Shown in pieces: positions 8,661 to 17,135 of a stretch of 64,000 nt of DNA. Each line of letters begins with the position of its first letter. Position 1 is the first letter of the stretch. A model generated the notes under the pieces. That model made no database searches and was not told where the DNA came from. It saw only the letters and a program-made list of their open reading frames with translations. The translations under genes were made by a program, and so were the position numbers. The stretch comes from Beutenbergia cavernae DSM 12333. GTDB taxonomy: Bacteria; Actinomycetota; Actinomycetes; Actinomycetales; Beutenbergiaceae. Location of the stretch: the NCBI RefSeq assembly GCF_000023105.1, contig NC_012669.1:4093025-4157024 (forward strand). Reading direction: 5' to 3'.

Positions 8661-9266
8661 ATGCCCCAGCTCTCCCCCGTCGCCACGCTCGTGCTCAGCC
8701 TGCTGCGCGAGCGACCGATGCACCCCTACGAGATCCTCGGCACGCTGCGCGCCCGCCGCAGCGACCAGCTCGTCCGGCTCAGCCCCGGCGCCGTCTACCA
8801 CGCCGTCGAGCGTCTCGAGGCGGACGGCCTCGTCGCGTCCCAGGGCACGGATCGCGCCGGCAACCGGCCCGAGCGCACGACGTACGCCCTCACCCAGACG
8901 GGCCGCGACGCCCTCGCCGACCGGGTCCGTGAGCTCATCGGCGACCGCTCGCCCGAGTACCTGCGCCTCCCGGTCGGACTGTCGCTGGCGCACGACCTCC
9001 CGCTCGCCGACGCCGTCGCCCACCTGCGCAACAGGCGCGACGACCTCGCCGCGGAGGTCGAGGCGATCCGCGCGAAGCTCGACATGCTACTGACGCGCGG
9101 CCTCCCGCGCAGGTTCCTTCTCGACGTCGAGCACCGCGCCCACATGCTCGGCGCCGAACGCGACTGGCTCGACGACGTGCTCGGCGACCTGACCACCGGC
9201 GCCCTCAGCTGGGACGCCCTGCCACCCGACGACTACCCGTACCCCGCCGACCCGGAGACCGCATGA
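8661..9266 (+). CDS. PadR-family transcriptional regulator
   Basis: A 201-residue regulator. The N-terminal winged helix has the PadR signature MHPYEILGTLR (residues 15-25) and LSPGAVYHAVERLEADGLV (34-52), followed by a long helical C-terminal dimerisation part (VirR4-type, residues 100-180). The ATG at 8661 matches the normal PadR N-terminus (MPQLSPVATLVLSLL). Its stop overlaps the MFS start by 4 bp (ATGA), so the two form an operon. PadR proteins usually repress a neighbouring efflux gene and are released by the exported compound, which fits this pairing. The operator at 8622-8637 is the probable site. Confidence 0.9.
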   Translation: MPQLSPVATLVLSLLRERPMHPYEILGTLRARRSDQLVRLSPGAVYHAVERLEADGLVASQGTDRAGNRPERTTYALTQTGRDALADRVRELIGDRSPEYLRLPVGLSLAHDLPLADAVAHLRNRRDDLAAEVEAIRAKLDMLLTRGLPRRFLLDVEHRAHMLGAERDWLDDVLGDLTTGALSWDALPPDDYPYPADPETA

Positions 9267-10903
9267 GCACCACCACGACAGCACCCGGCAGCCCCGCACC
9301 GGGCGGCGCCGTCGACCTCCACGGCCGCAGCCCGTGGAGCGTCATCCCGCCGCTCGCGCTCGGCTTCTTCATGATCATGGTCGACACCACGATCGTGAAC
9401 ATCGCCGTCCCGACGCTGACGGCGGAGCTCGACGCCGACCTCGTCTCGATCGGCTGGGTCAACAGCGCCTACCTGCTCAGCTACGCCGTCCTCCTCCTGC
9501 TCGCCGGCCGCCTGGGCGACAGGTACGGGCCGAAGCCCGTGTTCGTCCTCGGACTCGTCGTGTTCACGGCCGCCTCCGCCTGGTGCGGTCTGGCCGGCAC
9601 CGTCGAGATGCTCATCGTGGCGCGAGTCGTGCAGGGCATCGGCGCCGCGCTCATGACGCCGCAGACGATGTCGATGATCACGCGGGTCTTCCCGCCCCGG
9701 GGCCGCGGCGCGGCGATGGGACTGTGGGGCGCCGTCGCCGGGGTCGCCACGATCACCGGCCCCGTGCTGGGCGGCTTCCTCGTCGAGACGTGGGGCTGGG
9801 AGTGGATCTTCTTCGTGAACATCCCGGTCGGCGTCATCGCGCTCGTCATGGCGTTCACGAACCTGCCACGCCTCGCCACCCACAAGCGCTCGTTCGACCT
9901 GCTCGGCGTCGCCCTCTCGATCATCGGCCTGTTCGCGTTCGTGTTCGGGCTGCAGGAGGGCGAGACGTACGACTGGGGCCGGATCGGCGTCGTCAGCGTC
10001 GGACCCGTGGACGTGCCCGTCACGGTGGTGGGGCTGATCGTCGTCGGGCTGCTCGTGCTGACCGGGTTCGTGCTGTGGCAGCACCACCTGCGCGACCGCG
10101 CGCTGCTCCCGCTGTCGCTGTTCTCGCACCGGAACTTCTCGCTGGCGAACGTCGGCGGGATGGCGGTGTCGTTCGCGATGATCGGGATCTTCTTCCCGCT
10201 GACGATCTACCTGCAGACGATCCTCGACCTGTCCCCGCTGCACGCCGCGCTGCTCAACCTGCCGGGCTCGCTCGTGTCCGGCGTGGTCGCACCGATCGCC
10301 GGCCGCCTGTCGGACCGCATCCCCGGCAAGTGGGTCGTCGCGGCCGGCTTCGCGGCGATCGCGGGCGCGGTGGTGTGGCTCTGGGCGATCGTGTCGCCCG
10401 ACACCTCTCCGCTGGCGTTCCTCGCACCGATGGCGCTGTTCGGCGTCGGAACCGGCGCGGTGTTCTCGCCGCTGGCGAACCTCGCGACGTCGGGCCTCGA
10501 CCACCGCACCGCAGGCGCCGGCGCGGGCGCGTTCAACACCACCCGCCAGGTCGGTGGTGTCATCGGTTCGGCCGCGATCGTGGCGATGCTGACGGCGCGG
10601 CTGTCGGTCACGCTGCCGGCTGCCGCGCGGGACGCCGCCGCCGGGCTCCCGGCCGAGCTGCGCGAGCCGTTCGTCGAGGGCTTCTCCCAGGCTGGCGGTT
10701 CGTTCGGTGGCACGATGCCTGCGCTGCCGCCGGGGATCCCCGACGACGTCGCTCAGCTGCTCCAGGACGCCGCCACCTCCGCGTTCCACTCAGGCTTTGC
10801 GACGGCGACCGGCCAGACGTTGCTGCTGGCGGCGGGCGTGCTCGTGGTCGGGATGCTCGCTGCGCTCGCGATGGACCGCGGGCACCACGGCGGTCAGCCC
10901 TAG
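9263..10903 (+). CDS. MFS drug transporter, DHA2 (EmrB/QacA) type
   Basis: A 546-residue membrane protein with about 14 predicted helices, as expected for the DHA2 family of proton-driven multidrug exporters. Motif A-like sequence GRLGDRYGPKPVF appears near residues 80-92, and the motif C region follows in the GAVAGVATITGPVLGG stretch (about 155-170). The first helix carries D-T-T-IVN, typical of this group. Translation is coupled to the upstream PadR gene. Its stop codon overlaps that of the convergent CDF gene (shared CTAG). The substrate cannot be told from sequence. Confidence 0.92.
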   Translation: MSTTTTAPGSPAPGGAVDLHGRSPWSVIPPLALGFFMIMVDTTIVNIAVPTLTAELDADLVSIGWVNSAYLLSYAVLLLLAGRLGDRYGPKPVFVLGLVVFTAASAWCGLAGTVEMLIVARVVQGIGAALMTPQTMSMITRVFPPRGRGAAMGLWGAVAGVATITGPVLGGFLVETWGWEWIFFVNIPVGVIALVMAFTNLPRLATHKRSFDLLGVALSIIGLFAFVFGLQEGETYDWGRIGVVSVGPVDVPVTVVGLIVVGLLVLTGFVLWQHHLRDRALLPLSLFSHRNFSLANVGGMAVSFAMIGIFFPLTIYLQTILDLSPLHAALLNLPGSLVSGVVAPIAGRLSDRIPGKWVVAAGFAAIAGAVVWLWAIVSPDTSPLAFLAPMALFGVGTGAVFSPLANLATSGLDHRTAGAGAGAFNTTRQVGGVIGSAAIVAMLTARLSVTLPAAARDAAAGLPAELREPFVEGFSQAGGSFGGTMPALPPGIPDDVAQLLQDAATSAFHSGFATATGQTLLLAAGVLVVGMLAALAMDRGHHGGQP

Positions 10904-11865
10904 ACCGGCGCGTCGCCGAAGCCGGACCCCGGCAGGGCCGGCGTGAGCACCGCCTCGACGACCATCGGCAGCGCCTCGAGCCGCCGTTCCAGCTCCCGGA
11001 GCCGGACGGCCACGTGGGACTCGACGTCGTCGCCCTCGAGGTCCACCGCGGCGACGACGTACAGCTGGCGCGGCCCGACGAACTCCGCGTGCAGGTACGT
11101 CACGCTCGCGACGCCGGGAAGCGCCGCGACGGCGTCGGCGATCGCCTGCCGCGTGGCCCCCGTCGGCTCCTCGCCCACGAGGAACCTGCGGTTCCGGTCG
11201 ATGAGCACGACGGCGACCACGCCGAGCAGGATCCCGACGCCGATGGAGCCGAGCGCGTCCGGCACCGCCGAGCCCGTGATCTGGTGCAGCCCGATGCCGG
11301 TCGCGGCGATGAGGAGCCCGATGAGCGCGGCGGCGTCCTCGGCGAACACGGCTCGCAGCGTGGGGTCGGAGGTGCGCAGCGCGTGGTCGAGCACGTCCCG
11401 GTGCGCCTTCCGCGCGCCGCGCCGGACCTGCCGCCACGCCTGGAGGAACGACGTGCCCTCGAGCACGAACGCGATCGCGAGCACGGCGTACGCGACCCCG
11501 AAGCTCTCCGCGGGCTCCGGGTTCAGCAGCTCGGTGACGCCGTGCGTGATCGAGACGGCGCTGCCCGCCGCGAACAGCCCGATGGCCGCGAACATCGACC
11601 ACACGTAGGCCTCGCGCCCGTACCCGAGGGGGTGCGCGGCGTCCTTCGGCTTGGCGGCGCGCCGCCCGGCGACGAGGAGGAAGACCTCGTTGCCGGCGTC
11701 GGCCCAGGAGTGCGCCGCCTCGGCGACCATCGAGGCCGACCCGGTCACCGCGCCAGCCACCGTCTTCGCGACGGCGATCAGCAGGTTCGCGGCGAACGCG
11801 ATGACGACGGTGAGCGTGCTCTCGGACTCCGGGGCCGCCGCCGTCTCCGTCTGGGATCGCGCCAT
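10900..11865 (-). CDS. cation diffusion facilitator (CDF) family transporter
   Basis: A 321-residue transporter with six predicted helices and a C-terminal cytoplasmic domain. Helix 2 has the metal-site pattern HSWAD (His52, Asp56). In helix 5 the usual HxxxD is replaced by an ED pair (FAEDAAALIG, Glu176-Asp177), as in the ZnT9-like branch of the family. CDF proteins export Zn2+, Fe2+ or related ions using the proton gradient, but the changed second half-site makes the substrate uncertain. An AGGAA site precedes the ATG. It is single, convergent with the MFS gene. Confidence 0.88.
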   Translation of the reverse strand: MARSQTETAAAPESESTLTVVIAFAANLLIAVAKTVAGAVTGSASMVAEAAHSWADAGNEVFLLVAGRRAAKPKDAAHPLGYGREAYVWSMFAAIGLFAAGSAVSITHGVTELLNPEPAESFGVAYAVLAIAFVLEGTSFLQAWRQVRRGARKAHRDVLDHALRTSDPTLRAVFAEDAAALIGLLIAATGIGLHQITGSAVPDALGSIGVGILLGVVAVVLIDRNRRFLVGEEPTGATRQAIADAVAALPGVASVTYLHAEFVGPRQLYVVAAVDLEGDDVESHVAVRLRELERRLEALPMVVEAVLTPALPGSGFGDAPV

Positions 11866-11922
11866 GGGTTCCTGGATAGCACCCGCGCCGGCCGGCGGCC
11901 ACGGCTCGCACCGCGGGCGGCG

Positions 11923-12918
11923 CTACGGGTCGCCGACGGCAACGCCCGCGAGGTCCGTCGGCGGGCGGCTCCTGCGCAGCTCCCCGAGCCGCACGAGGAC
12001 CACGCCGATCAGGACGGCGACGCCGCCCAGCAGCTGGACCGGCGAGGGCACCTCCGCGAGCAGCAGCCACGCGAAGACGACGGCGAACAGCACCTCGGTC
12101 AGGCCGAGGAACGAGGCGGTGGTCGAGCCGAGCCGACGGCTGGCGACGACGCCGGCCACGTACGCCAGCACCGCCGTCACGAGGCAGAGCCACAGCAGGA
12201 CGACGACGGCGGGGATCTCGTTTCCGAGGAGCGTCACCTCGGCCGCGCCGATCACCACCGGCATGAGCCCGACGGCGCCGAGCAGGCCGAGCGCCACGGC
12301 ACCGACGACCATGCCGGAGCTCACCATGACGATCGGATGCACGCCGTCCTCCGTGCGCGCGCCGATCACGAAGTACACGGCGAGCCCGACGGCGGCACCG
12401 AACGCCCACAGCACCCCGGTGGCGGAGACCTCCGCGCCGCCGAAGGCGTCGAGCACGAGGGCGAGGCCGACGACGGCGATCGCCGCTCCCGCGAGGGTGA
12501 TCCGCGCCGGGACGAGGCCGCGCAGCCAGTTCCACGCGACCACGAGGAGGATCCCGGAGTACTCGATGAGCAGCGCGACGCCCACCGAGAGGTGCTGGAC
12601 GGCGTTGAAGTAGCAGACCTGCGCGCCGGCGACGCCGAAGACGCCGAACAGAACGAGCAGCCGCACCTTGCCGCGCAGGCCGGCCACGCCGTCGCGCCGC
12701 AGGATCCAGACCGCCGGGCCGGCCAGCAGCAGCGCCGCGACGCCGATCCGGACGAGGACGGCGGCGGTCGGCGACCAGCCGGCGTCGAGCAGCGGTCGCG
12801 CCGCGATCCCGGACGTGCCGAACGCCGCCGCAGCGACCAGGCCGAGCGCGACGCCGGACAGCGACGCCCGCGGGCCGACCCCCGCCGCCGTCGGTCTCTC
12901 TGCCGCACCCGCGCTCAC
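11923..12918 (-). CDS. EamA/RhaT-type DMT permease
   Basis: A 331-residue protein with ten predicted transmembrane helices in two EamA repeats (about residues 20-155 and 170-310). It belongs to the drug/metabolite transporter superfamily, which exports amino acids, purines or other small metabolites. The first repeat begins LSGVALGLVAAAAFGTSGIAARPLL. The GTG start lies 7 nt after TACGCT with no Shine-Dalgarno, indicating leaderless expression. Its start is followed on the plus strand by repeat copy A. No regulator is attached, and the substrate is unknown. Confidence 0.88.
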   Translation of the reverse strand: MSAGAAERPTAAGVGPRASLSGVALGLVAAAAFGTSGIAARPLLDAGWSPTAAVLVRIGVAALLLAGPAVWILRRDGVAGLRGKVRLLVLFGVFGVAGAQVCYFNAVQHLSVGVALLIEYSGILLVVAWNWLRGLVPARITLAGAAIAVVGLALVLDAFGGAEVSATGVLWAFGAAVGLAVYFVIGARTEDGVHPIVMVSSGMVVGAVALGLLGAVGLMPVVIGAAEVTLLGNEIPAVVVLLWLCLVTAVLAYVAGVVASRRLGSTTASFLGLTEVLFAVVFAWLLLAEVPSPVQLLGGVAVLIGVVLVRLGELRRSRPPTDLAGVAVGDP

Positions 12919-12937
12919 GTCCGCGAGCGTAGGCCAC

Positions 12938-13001
12938 CGCCGAGTGCGTGATCCCTCCCGCCGACACGCCGATGAGGGCGGGAGAGGGCACGCACTCGGC
13001 G
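12938..13001. repeat. dispersed inverted repeat element, copy A
   Basis: A 64-bp element with 13-bp perfect terminal inverted repeats (CGCCGAGTGCGTG / CACGCACTCGGCG), inner complementary arms and the centre CGACACGCCG. It lies between two minus-strand genes. Four relatives occur in this window (copies B-E), all intergenic or nearly so. It has no coding capacity and resembles REP/BIME-type elements. Confidence 0.85.
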
Positions 13002-13043
13002 ATGCCCCGGGCGCGAGGACGGATCAGGCAGTCGACGCTCGGG

Positions 13044-14957
13044 TCAGGTCGTGGCCGGGACCGGCACGTCCGACGCCGGCTCGCCGTCCCGAGCCTCGCC
13101 GGCCACCGCCTCGTCGTGCGGGGCGCCGACGCTCGCGTCGAGCCGCAGCGCGGCAACCAGCTCCCGGTACAGCTCGTCCGCCTCGAGCAGCTCCGCGTGC
13201 CGGCCGACGGCGCGCACGCGCCCGCGCTCGAGGAGCACGATCTGGTCGGCGTCGACGACCGTGGAGAGCCGGTGCGCGATCGTGACGACCGCCCCGGTGG
13301 CCGCGACCTCGCGGATGGCCCCCGCGAGCGCCGCCTCGGTGAGGCCGTCGAGCTGCGCCGTCGCCTCGTCCAGCAGCAGGATCTCCGGCTGCGCCACGAG
13401 CGCCCGGGCGACCGCCACGCGCTGCCGCTCCCCCCCGGAGAGCTCGGCCGACGTCACCTCGGTGTCGAGACCGTCCGGCATCGTGGCGACCCGTGCACTG
13501 AGGCGCAGGGCGTCGACGGCGGCCCACACCCGCGCGTCCGAGGCGTCCGGAGCGGCGTACGCGAGGTTCTCCCGCAGCGTCCCGGGCACGATGGGCGTGT
13601 CCTGCTCCACGTACGCGATCCGCGACCGGATCTCGTCGGTGGTCCACTCCGCGTACGGGCGGCCGTCGAGCTCGATCCGCCCGTCCTCCGGCGTCAGGAA
13701 CCGCAGCAGCAGCGACATGATCGTCGTCTTCCCGGCGCCGGACGGTCCGACGATCGCCGTGTGGCCGCGGCGCGGCACGCTGATCGAGACACCGTTCAGG
13801 GCCGGGGCGACGCCGTCGGCGGTCTGGTAGCGGTACGTCACGTCGCGCAGCCGGAGCGCGGGCGGCTCGGGCGGGCTCGCCCCAGCCGAGCCTGTCGCGA
13901 CCTGACCCGCACGATCGGTGACCTGCGCGCGCGAGGCGACGGCGCCGTCGTCGTCGGCCTCCAGCTCCATGTCCTCGACGTCGCTGATCCGCGCGGCAGC
14001 GGCAAGGCCGGACTGCAGCGACGTCAGCGCCATCGTCAGCAGCATGACCGGCATCATCAGCTGGAAGACGTAGAGCAGGAACGCGACGAGCGTGGTCACG
14101 GTGATCGCCCCGGTGGACACGCGCCACGCCCCGACGCCGAGCAGCAGCATGACGGCGAGGTTCACCCCGGCGCCGGTGATGGTCCAGGAGACGTTCTCGA
14201 GCTTGACGGCGCGGATCCCGGCCCGGGCGGAGTCCTCCGCGTGCGCCGAGATCCGGCTCGTCTCGCGCGTCTCCGCGCGGGCGGACTTCACGGTACGCAG
14301 GGCGCGGACGACGCCCTCGAGCCGCCCGCCGAGCTTGCCGACGTGCTCCTGGGCCTCCTGCTGGGCCTTCGAGAGGCGCGGCATGAGCACGACGACGCAG
14401 ATCCCGACGAGCACCAGGACCGCCACCGTCGTGCCGAGCAGCACGACGTCGAGGTAGGCCATGAGCACGATCGCGCCGACGAGCCCGATGAGGCCGTTGA
14501 CGAAGTTGACGACGCTGGACGTCGTCGCCTCGCGGATCAGCAGCGTGTCGGAGGTGACCCGCGTGACGAGCTCGCCCGGCGGGCGCGCGGTGACCTCGGG
14601 CACGCGCGCACCCAGGAGGTGACGGACGATCCCGGTGCGCGCGGCCAGGATGATCCGCTCCGCGAGCGTGCCGAGCATGATCCCCTGGATCAGCCCGACG
14701 ACGGAGCCCGCGACGAGCAGCACCGCGAGGATCGTGATCGGCGTGCGCAGCGACGCGGACATCTCGAGGCCGTCGAGCACCGCCTTCGTGACGAGCGGTG
14801 TGGCGAGCTCGGCAGCGACGCCGAGCGCGCCGAGCACGAGGGCGACGGCGAGGACGCCCTTGTGAGGGCGGGCGTACGCCCACAGGATGCGGGCCTTCTC
14901 CCGCGTGGTCCGTTCGGGCACACCCTGCTCGGTGTTCTCTGCCGTCTGTCCGCTCAT
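13044..14957 (-). CDS. ABC exporter half-transporter with complete ATP-site motifs
   Basis: A 637-residue protein with an N-terminal six-helix exporter domain (about 25-330) and a C-terminal nucleotide-binding domain. Walker A GPSGAGKTT is near residue 405, the signature LSGGERQR near 505 and Walker B ILLLDEATAQLD near 525, all intact, so a homodimer could hydrolyse ATP at both sites. The ATG at 14957 has a strong GAGGAGAG site. The last 30 residues are acidic and low in complexity. It is divergent from a TetR gene with a palindrome between them, so it is probably that repressor's target. Likely role: export of a drug or lipid-like compound. Confidence 0.9.
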   Translation of the reverse strand: MSGQTAENTEQGVPERTTREKARILWAYARPHKGVLAVALVLGALGVAAELATPLVTKAVLDGLEMSASLRTPITILAVLLVAGSVVGLIQGIMLGTLAERIILAARTGIVRHLLGARVPEVTARPPGELVTRVTSDTLLIREATTSSVVNFVNGLIGLVGAIVLMAYLDVVLLGTTVAVLVLVGICVVVLMPRLSKAQQEAQEHVGKLGGRLEGVVRALRTVKSARAETRETSRISAHAEDSARAGIRAVKLENVSWTITGAGVNLAVMLLLGVGAWRVSTGAITVTTLVAFLLYVFQLMMPVMLLTMALTSLQSGLAAAARISDVEDMELEADDDGAVASRAQVTDRAGQVATGSAGASPPEPPALRLRDVTYRYQTADGVAPALNGVSISVPRRGHTAIVGPSGAGKTTIMSLLLRFLTPEDGRIELDGRPYAEWTTDEIRSRIAYVEQDTPIVPGTLRENLAYAAPDASDARVWAAVDALRLSARVATMPDGLDTEVTSAELSGGERQRVAVARALVAQPEILLLDEATAQLDGLTEAALAGAIREVAATGAVVTIAHRLSTVVDADQIVLLERGRVRAVGRHAELLEADELYRELVAALRLDASVGAPHDEAVAGEARDGEPASDVPVPATT

Positions 14958-14992
14958 CGGCCCTCTCCTCGCTTGAACGCTCCCGAAGCAGT

Positions 14993-15012
14993 ATGCGACA
15001 CATCTGTCGCAT
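14993..15012. promoter_or_regulatory. TetR-type operator between exporter and regulator
   Basis: ATGCGACA and TGTCGCAT form an 8-bp perfect inverted repeat with a 4-nt spacer. It is 36 bp upstream of the ABC exporter start and 50 bp upstream of the TetR start, the usual place for an operator controlling both divergent promoters. Confidence 0.75.
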
Positions 15013-15061
15013 TTCGCAACCCGACTGTCCCTCAATCGGAGATCGGCGTACCCTCGGCGGC

Positions 15062-15637
15062 ATGACGGCGGAGAGCGAGACAGCGGAGGGCGTCGAGCGT
15101 GGGGTCCGCGCGCGCACCCGGCACGCGATCCTCGACGCCGCGGCCGCGGTCTGGGCACGGGACTACTCCGCGTCGCTCTCGACGATCGCAGAGCGCGCCG
15201 AGGTCAGCCGCTCGACGCTGCACCGCTACTTCACCGACCGCCAGGCGCTCATCGACGGGCTGCTGCTGGACTCGTTCGCGCAGTTCGAGACGATCGACGC
15301 CGTCCTGGCGCCGTACGCGACCACGATGGACGGACTCGAGCAGTTCCTGCGCGCCGGCATCGACATGGGCGACCGGGTGATCTTCCTGTTCTCCGACCCG
15401 AGCAGGTTCGACGGCAACCCGAACTGGGACGGCGACGACGGCGGCGACGAGATGGTGGCGGCCATCGAGCGCGCCCGCGCCGAGGGTGGCATCGCGCCCG
15501 AGATCCCGACGGCCTGGGCCGTCAACCTCTTCTACGCCGTGCTCTACACGGCCTCCGAGGTGAGCAACGAAGGGGTGCCGCGGCATGTCACCGCCGACCT
15601 CGCGGTGCGCGCGTTCCGCCGCGGCGTCGCTCCCTGA
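15062..15637 (+). CDS. TetR/AcrR-family transcriptional regulator
   Basis: A 191-residue regulator. The N-terminal helix-turn-helix (residues 20-65) reads RHAILDAAAAVWARDYSA ... EVSRSTLHRYF, a standard TetR DNA-binding domain. The rest is a helical ligand domain with no strong family signature. The ATG at 15062 is 7 nt after TACCCT without a Shine-Dalgarno, so it is likely leaderless. It is divergent from the ABC exporter and shares the palindrome at 14993-15012. Repression of the exporter and of itself, lifted by the exported compound, is the expected logic. Confidence 0.9.
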   Translation: MTAESETAEGVERGVRARTRHAILDAAAAVWARDYSASLSTIAERAEVSRSTLHRYFTDRQALIDGLLLDSFAQFETIDAVLAPYATTMDGLEQFLRAGIDMGDRVIFLFSDPSRFDGNPNWDGDDGGDEMVAAIERARAEGGIAPEIPTAWAVNLFYAVLYTASEVSNEGVPRHVTADLAVRAFRRGVAP

Positions 15638-15664
15638 TCCAGGCTCGGCGCCCGGGGGACACCC

Positions 15665-16444
15665 TCATCCGCGCCCTGGCGGCCAGACCCCGGTCTCGGT
15701 GTGCGTGGTGACCATCCGGGTGAACAGGTCGGGGTCCTCGACGCTCCAGGTGTGGTGCATCCGCGGCGCGATCCACGTACGCAACTGCGGGATCGCGGCC
15801 CCCAACCGGGCGAACGCCCCCCGGACCGAACGGCTCTCGCGCTCGCCGCTGACCGCGAGGACCGGCCCGTGGAAGTCGATGCCGCCGGACGGCATCGTGC
15901 CGGCGGCGACCTCGTGGAACATCCGCCGGTTCGTCTCGGGGCGCACGCTGCTGCCGGAGGTCACGAACAGCTCGCGGCCGTCGGCGGGGATGCCGAACGC
16001 CACCGCCTGCGCGGCCCAGTACCAGCGCCGGTTCCACAGGGGCACCTGCGGCGTGATGAGGAGTCGTTCGAGCCGACCGAGACCCGCCGCGGCGACGCCG
16101 GTCACGGTGACGGTCCGCACCAGCTCCGGGTGCCGCTGGATGAGATGCATCGCGACGTGGCCCCCGAGCGAGAGCCCGACGACGTGCGCCCGCCCGCCGA
16201 CCGCACGATCGCGGACGAGGCTCGCGACGTCGTCGGCCACACCGGCCAGGCCGGGCCAGATCACGTCGGTGCGCGCCCCGTATCCCGGAAGGTCCGGCGT
16301 CAGGAGGTGCCGCCCGGGCAGGCGCTGCACCTGCGGTTCCCACATCCACCCGGCCACGTTCCCGCCGTGGAGCAGGACGATGGTCTCGCCCTCGCGAGGG
16401 CCGTGCTCGAGCGGGTAGTCGGTCGCCGCGGCCGCCTGCGTCAT
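15665..16444 (-). CDS. alpha/beta hydrolase
   Basis: A 259-residue alpha/beta-hydrolase fold protein. The oxyanion region VLLHGGNVAGWMW is at about residues 23-35, the nucleophile elbow GLSLGG near 90-95, and the base histidine lies in the HHTWSVEDPDLF stretch near residue 230. Acyl-ester or similar bond cleavage is expected, with unknown substrate. The ATG at 16444 overlaps the PadR stop (ATGA), so the pair is an operon. A longer in-frame extension to 16492 would overlap PadR more and lacks a better site. It may detoxify a compound sensed by the regulator. Confidence 0.87.
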   Translation of the reverse strand: MTQAAAATDYPLEHGPREGETIVLLHGGNVAGWMWEPQVQRLPGRHLLTPDLPGYGARTDVIWPGLAGVADDVASLVRDRAVGGRAHVVGLSLGGHVAMHLIQRHPELVRTVTVTGVAAAGLGRLERLLITPQVPLWNRRWYWAAQAVAFGIPADGRELFVTSGSSVRPETNRRMFHEVAAGTMPSGGIDFHGPVLAVSGERESRSVRGAFARLGAAIPQLRTWIAPRMHHTWSVEDPDLFTRMVTTHTETGVWPPGRG

Positions 16445-16971
16445 GACTGCTCCACCGCCCCGGCGTTGCGGCGCCGGGTATCGGCGAGCCACTCCAGCTC
16501 GGCCTCGGCGTGGGCGATGCCCGAGCTCAGGGTGGCCTGCTGCAGCACCGCGGCACGGTCACCGGCGGGGACCGTGATCGCGCGCAGCCGCTCGAGCACC
16601 TCCCTGGTCTGACGCTCGCGCTCCTCCAGCAGCCGTTCCACGCCCTCGACGCCGAGCTCGGCCGCGAAGAACAGCCTCGCGAGGAACGGCTCTTTGGGGC
16701 GCTCCGGCTCCAGCGGCGACGTCAGCCATGCCGTCAGCTCCGCCCGCCCCCGGTCCGTGAGGGTGTGCACCTTCCGATCGGGGTGGGTCTGCTGCCGGAT
16801 CCGCTCGGTCTCGATCGCGCCGTCCGCCGCGAGGCGATCGAGCGTGCGGTAGATCTGCGACTGGTCGGCGTACCAGAAGTGCGCCACCGTCCCGGCGAAC
16901 GCGCGCCCGAGGTCGTAGCCGCTCAGCGGCTGGATCGACAGGAGGCCGAGGATGGCGTGTCTGAGCTCCAT
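16441..16971 (-). CDS. PadR-family transcriptional regulator
   Basis: A 176-residue PadR protein: winged helix with LSIQPLSGYDLGRAF (13-27) and YADQSQIYRTLDRLAADGAIE (36-56), then a VirR4-type helical dimerisation region with many Glu/Arg/Leu. It is the first gene of a two-gene operon with the hydrolase. The ATG is 6 nt after TACCGT and lacks a Shine-Dalgarno, so the transcript is probably leaderless. An inverted repeat overlapping the upstream promoter (16992-17013) is the likely autoregulatory site. Confidence 0.9.
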   Translation of the reverse strand: MELRHAILGLLSIQPLSGYDLGRAFAGTVAHFWYADQSQIYRTLDRLAADGAIETERIRQQTHPDRKVHTLTDRGRAELTAWLTSPLEPERPKEPFLARLFFAAELGVEGVERLLEERERQTREVLERLRAITVPAGDRAAVLQQATLSSGIAHAEAELEWLADTRRRNAGAVEQS

Positions 16972-16991
16972 GCCGTCACGGTACCGGCTCG

Positions 16992-17013
16992 CCTATAGGA
17001 CTGTACATATAGG
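16992..17013. promoter_or_regulatory. candidate PadR operator
   Basis: CCTATA and TATAGG are 6-bp arms with a 10-nt spacer containing TGTACA-like sequence. This AT-rich palindrome starts 20 bp upstream of the PadR ATG and would overlap the promoter, as expected for autorepression. Confidence 0.65.
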
Positions 17014-17054
17014 TGCGCGCACGAATACGAGATGGCACTCGCTGGCACTCGCGG

Positions 17055-17122
17055 CGCCTCGAGTGCGTGAGTGCTACCCGCGCCACGCCGCCGAGAGCGC
17101 GAGACCTCACGCACTCGGCGCG
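17055..17122. repeat. dispersed inverted repeat element, copy B
   Basis: A 12-bp perfect inverted core (CGAGTGCGTGAG at 17060-17071 and its complement at 17106-17117) encloses a CGCCACGCCG centre. It lies between the end of the ArsR gene and the PadR promoter. A 10-bp tandem duplication (TGGCACTCGC, 17033-17052) sits just to its left. Confidence 0.8.
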
Positions 17123-17135
17123 AGACGGCCCCCGC

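Noticed and set aside
9334-12951. 1205-codon plus-strand open frame
   Set aside because: It covers the MFS, CDF and DMT genes in another frame or strand. Its sequence is Arg/Pro/Gly-rich without domains; the real genes have clear families.
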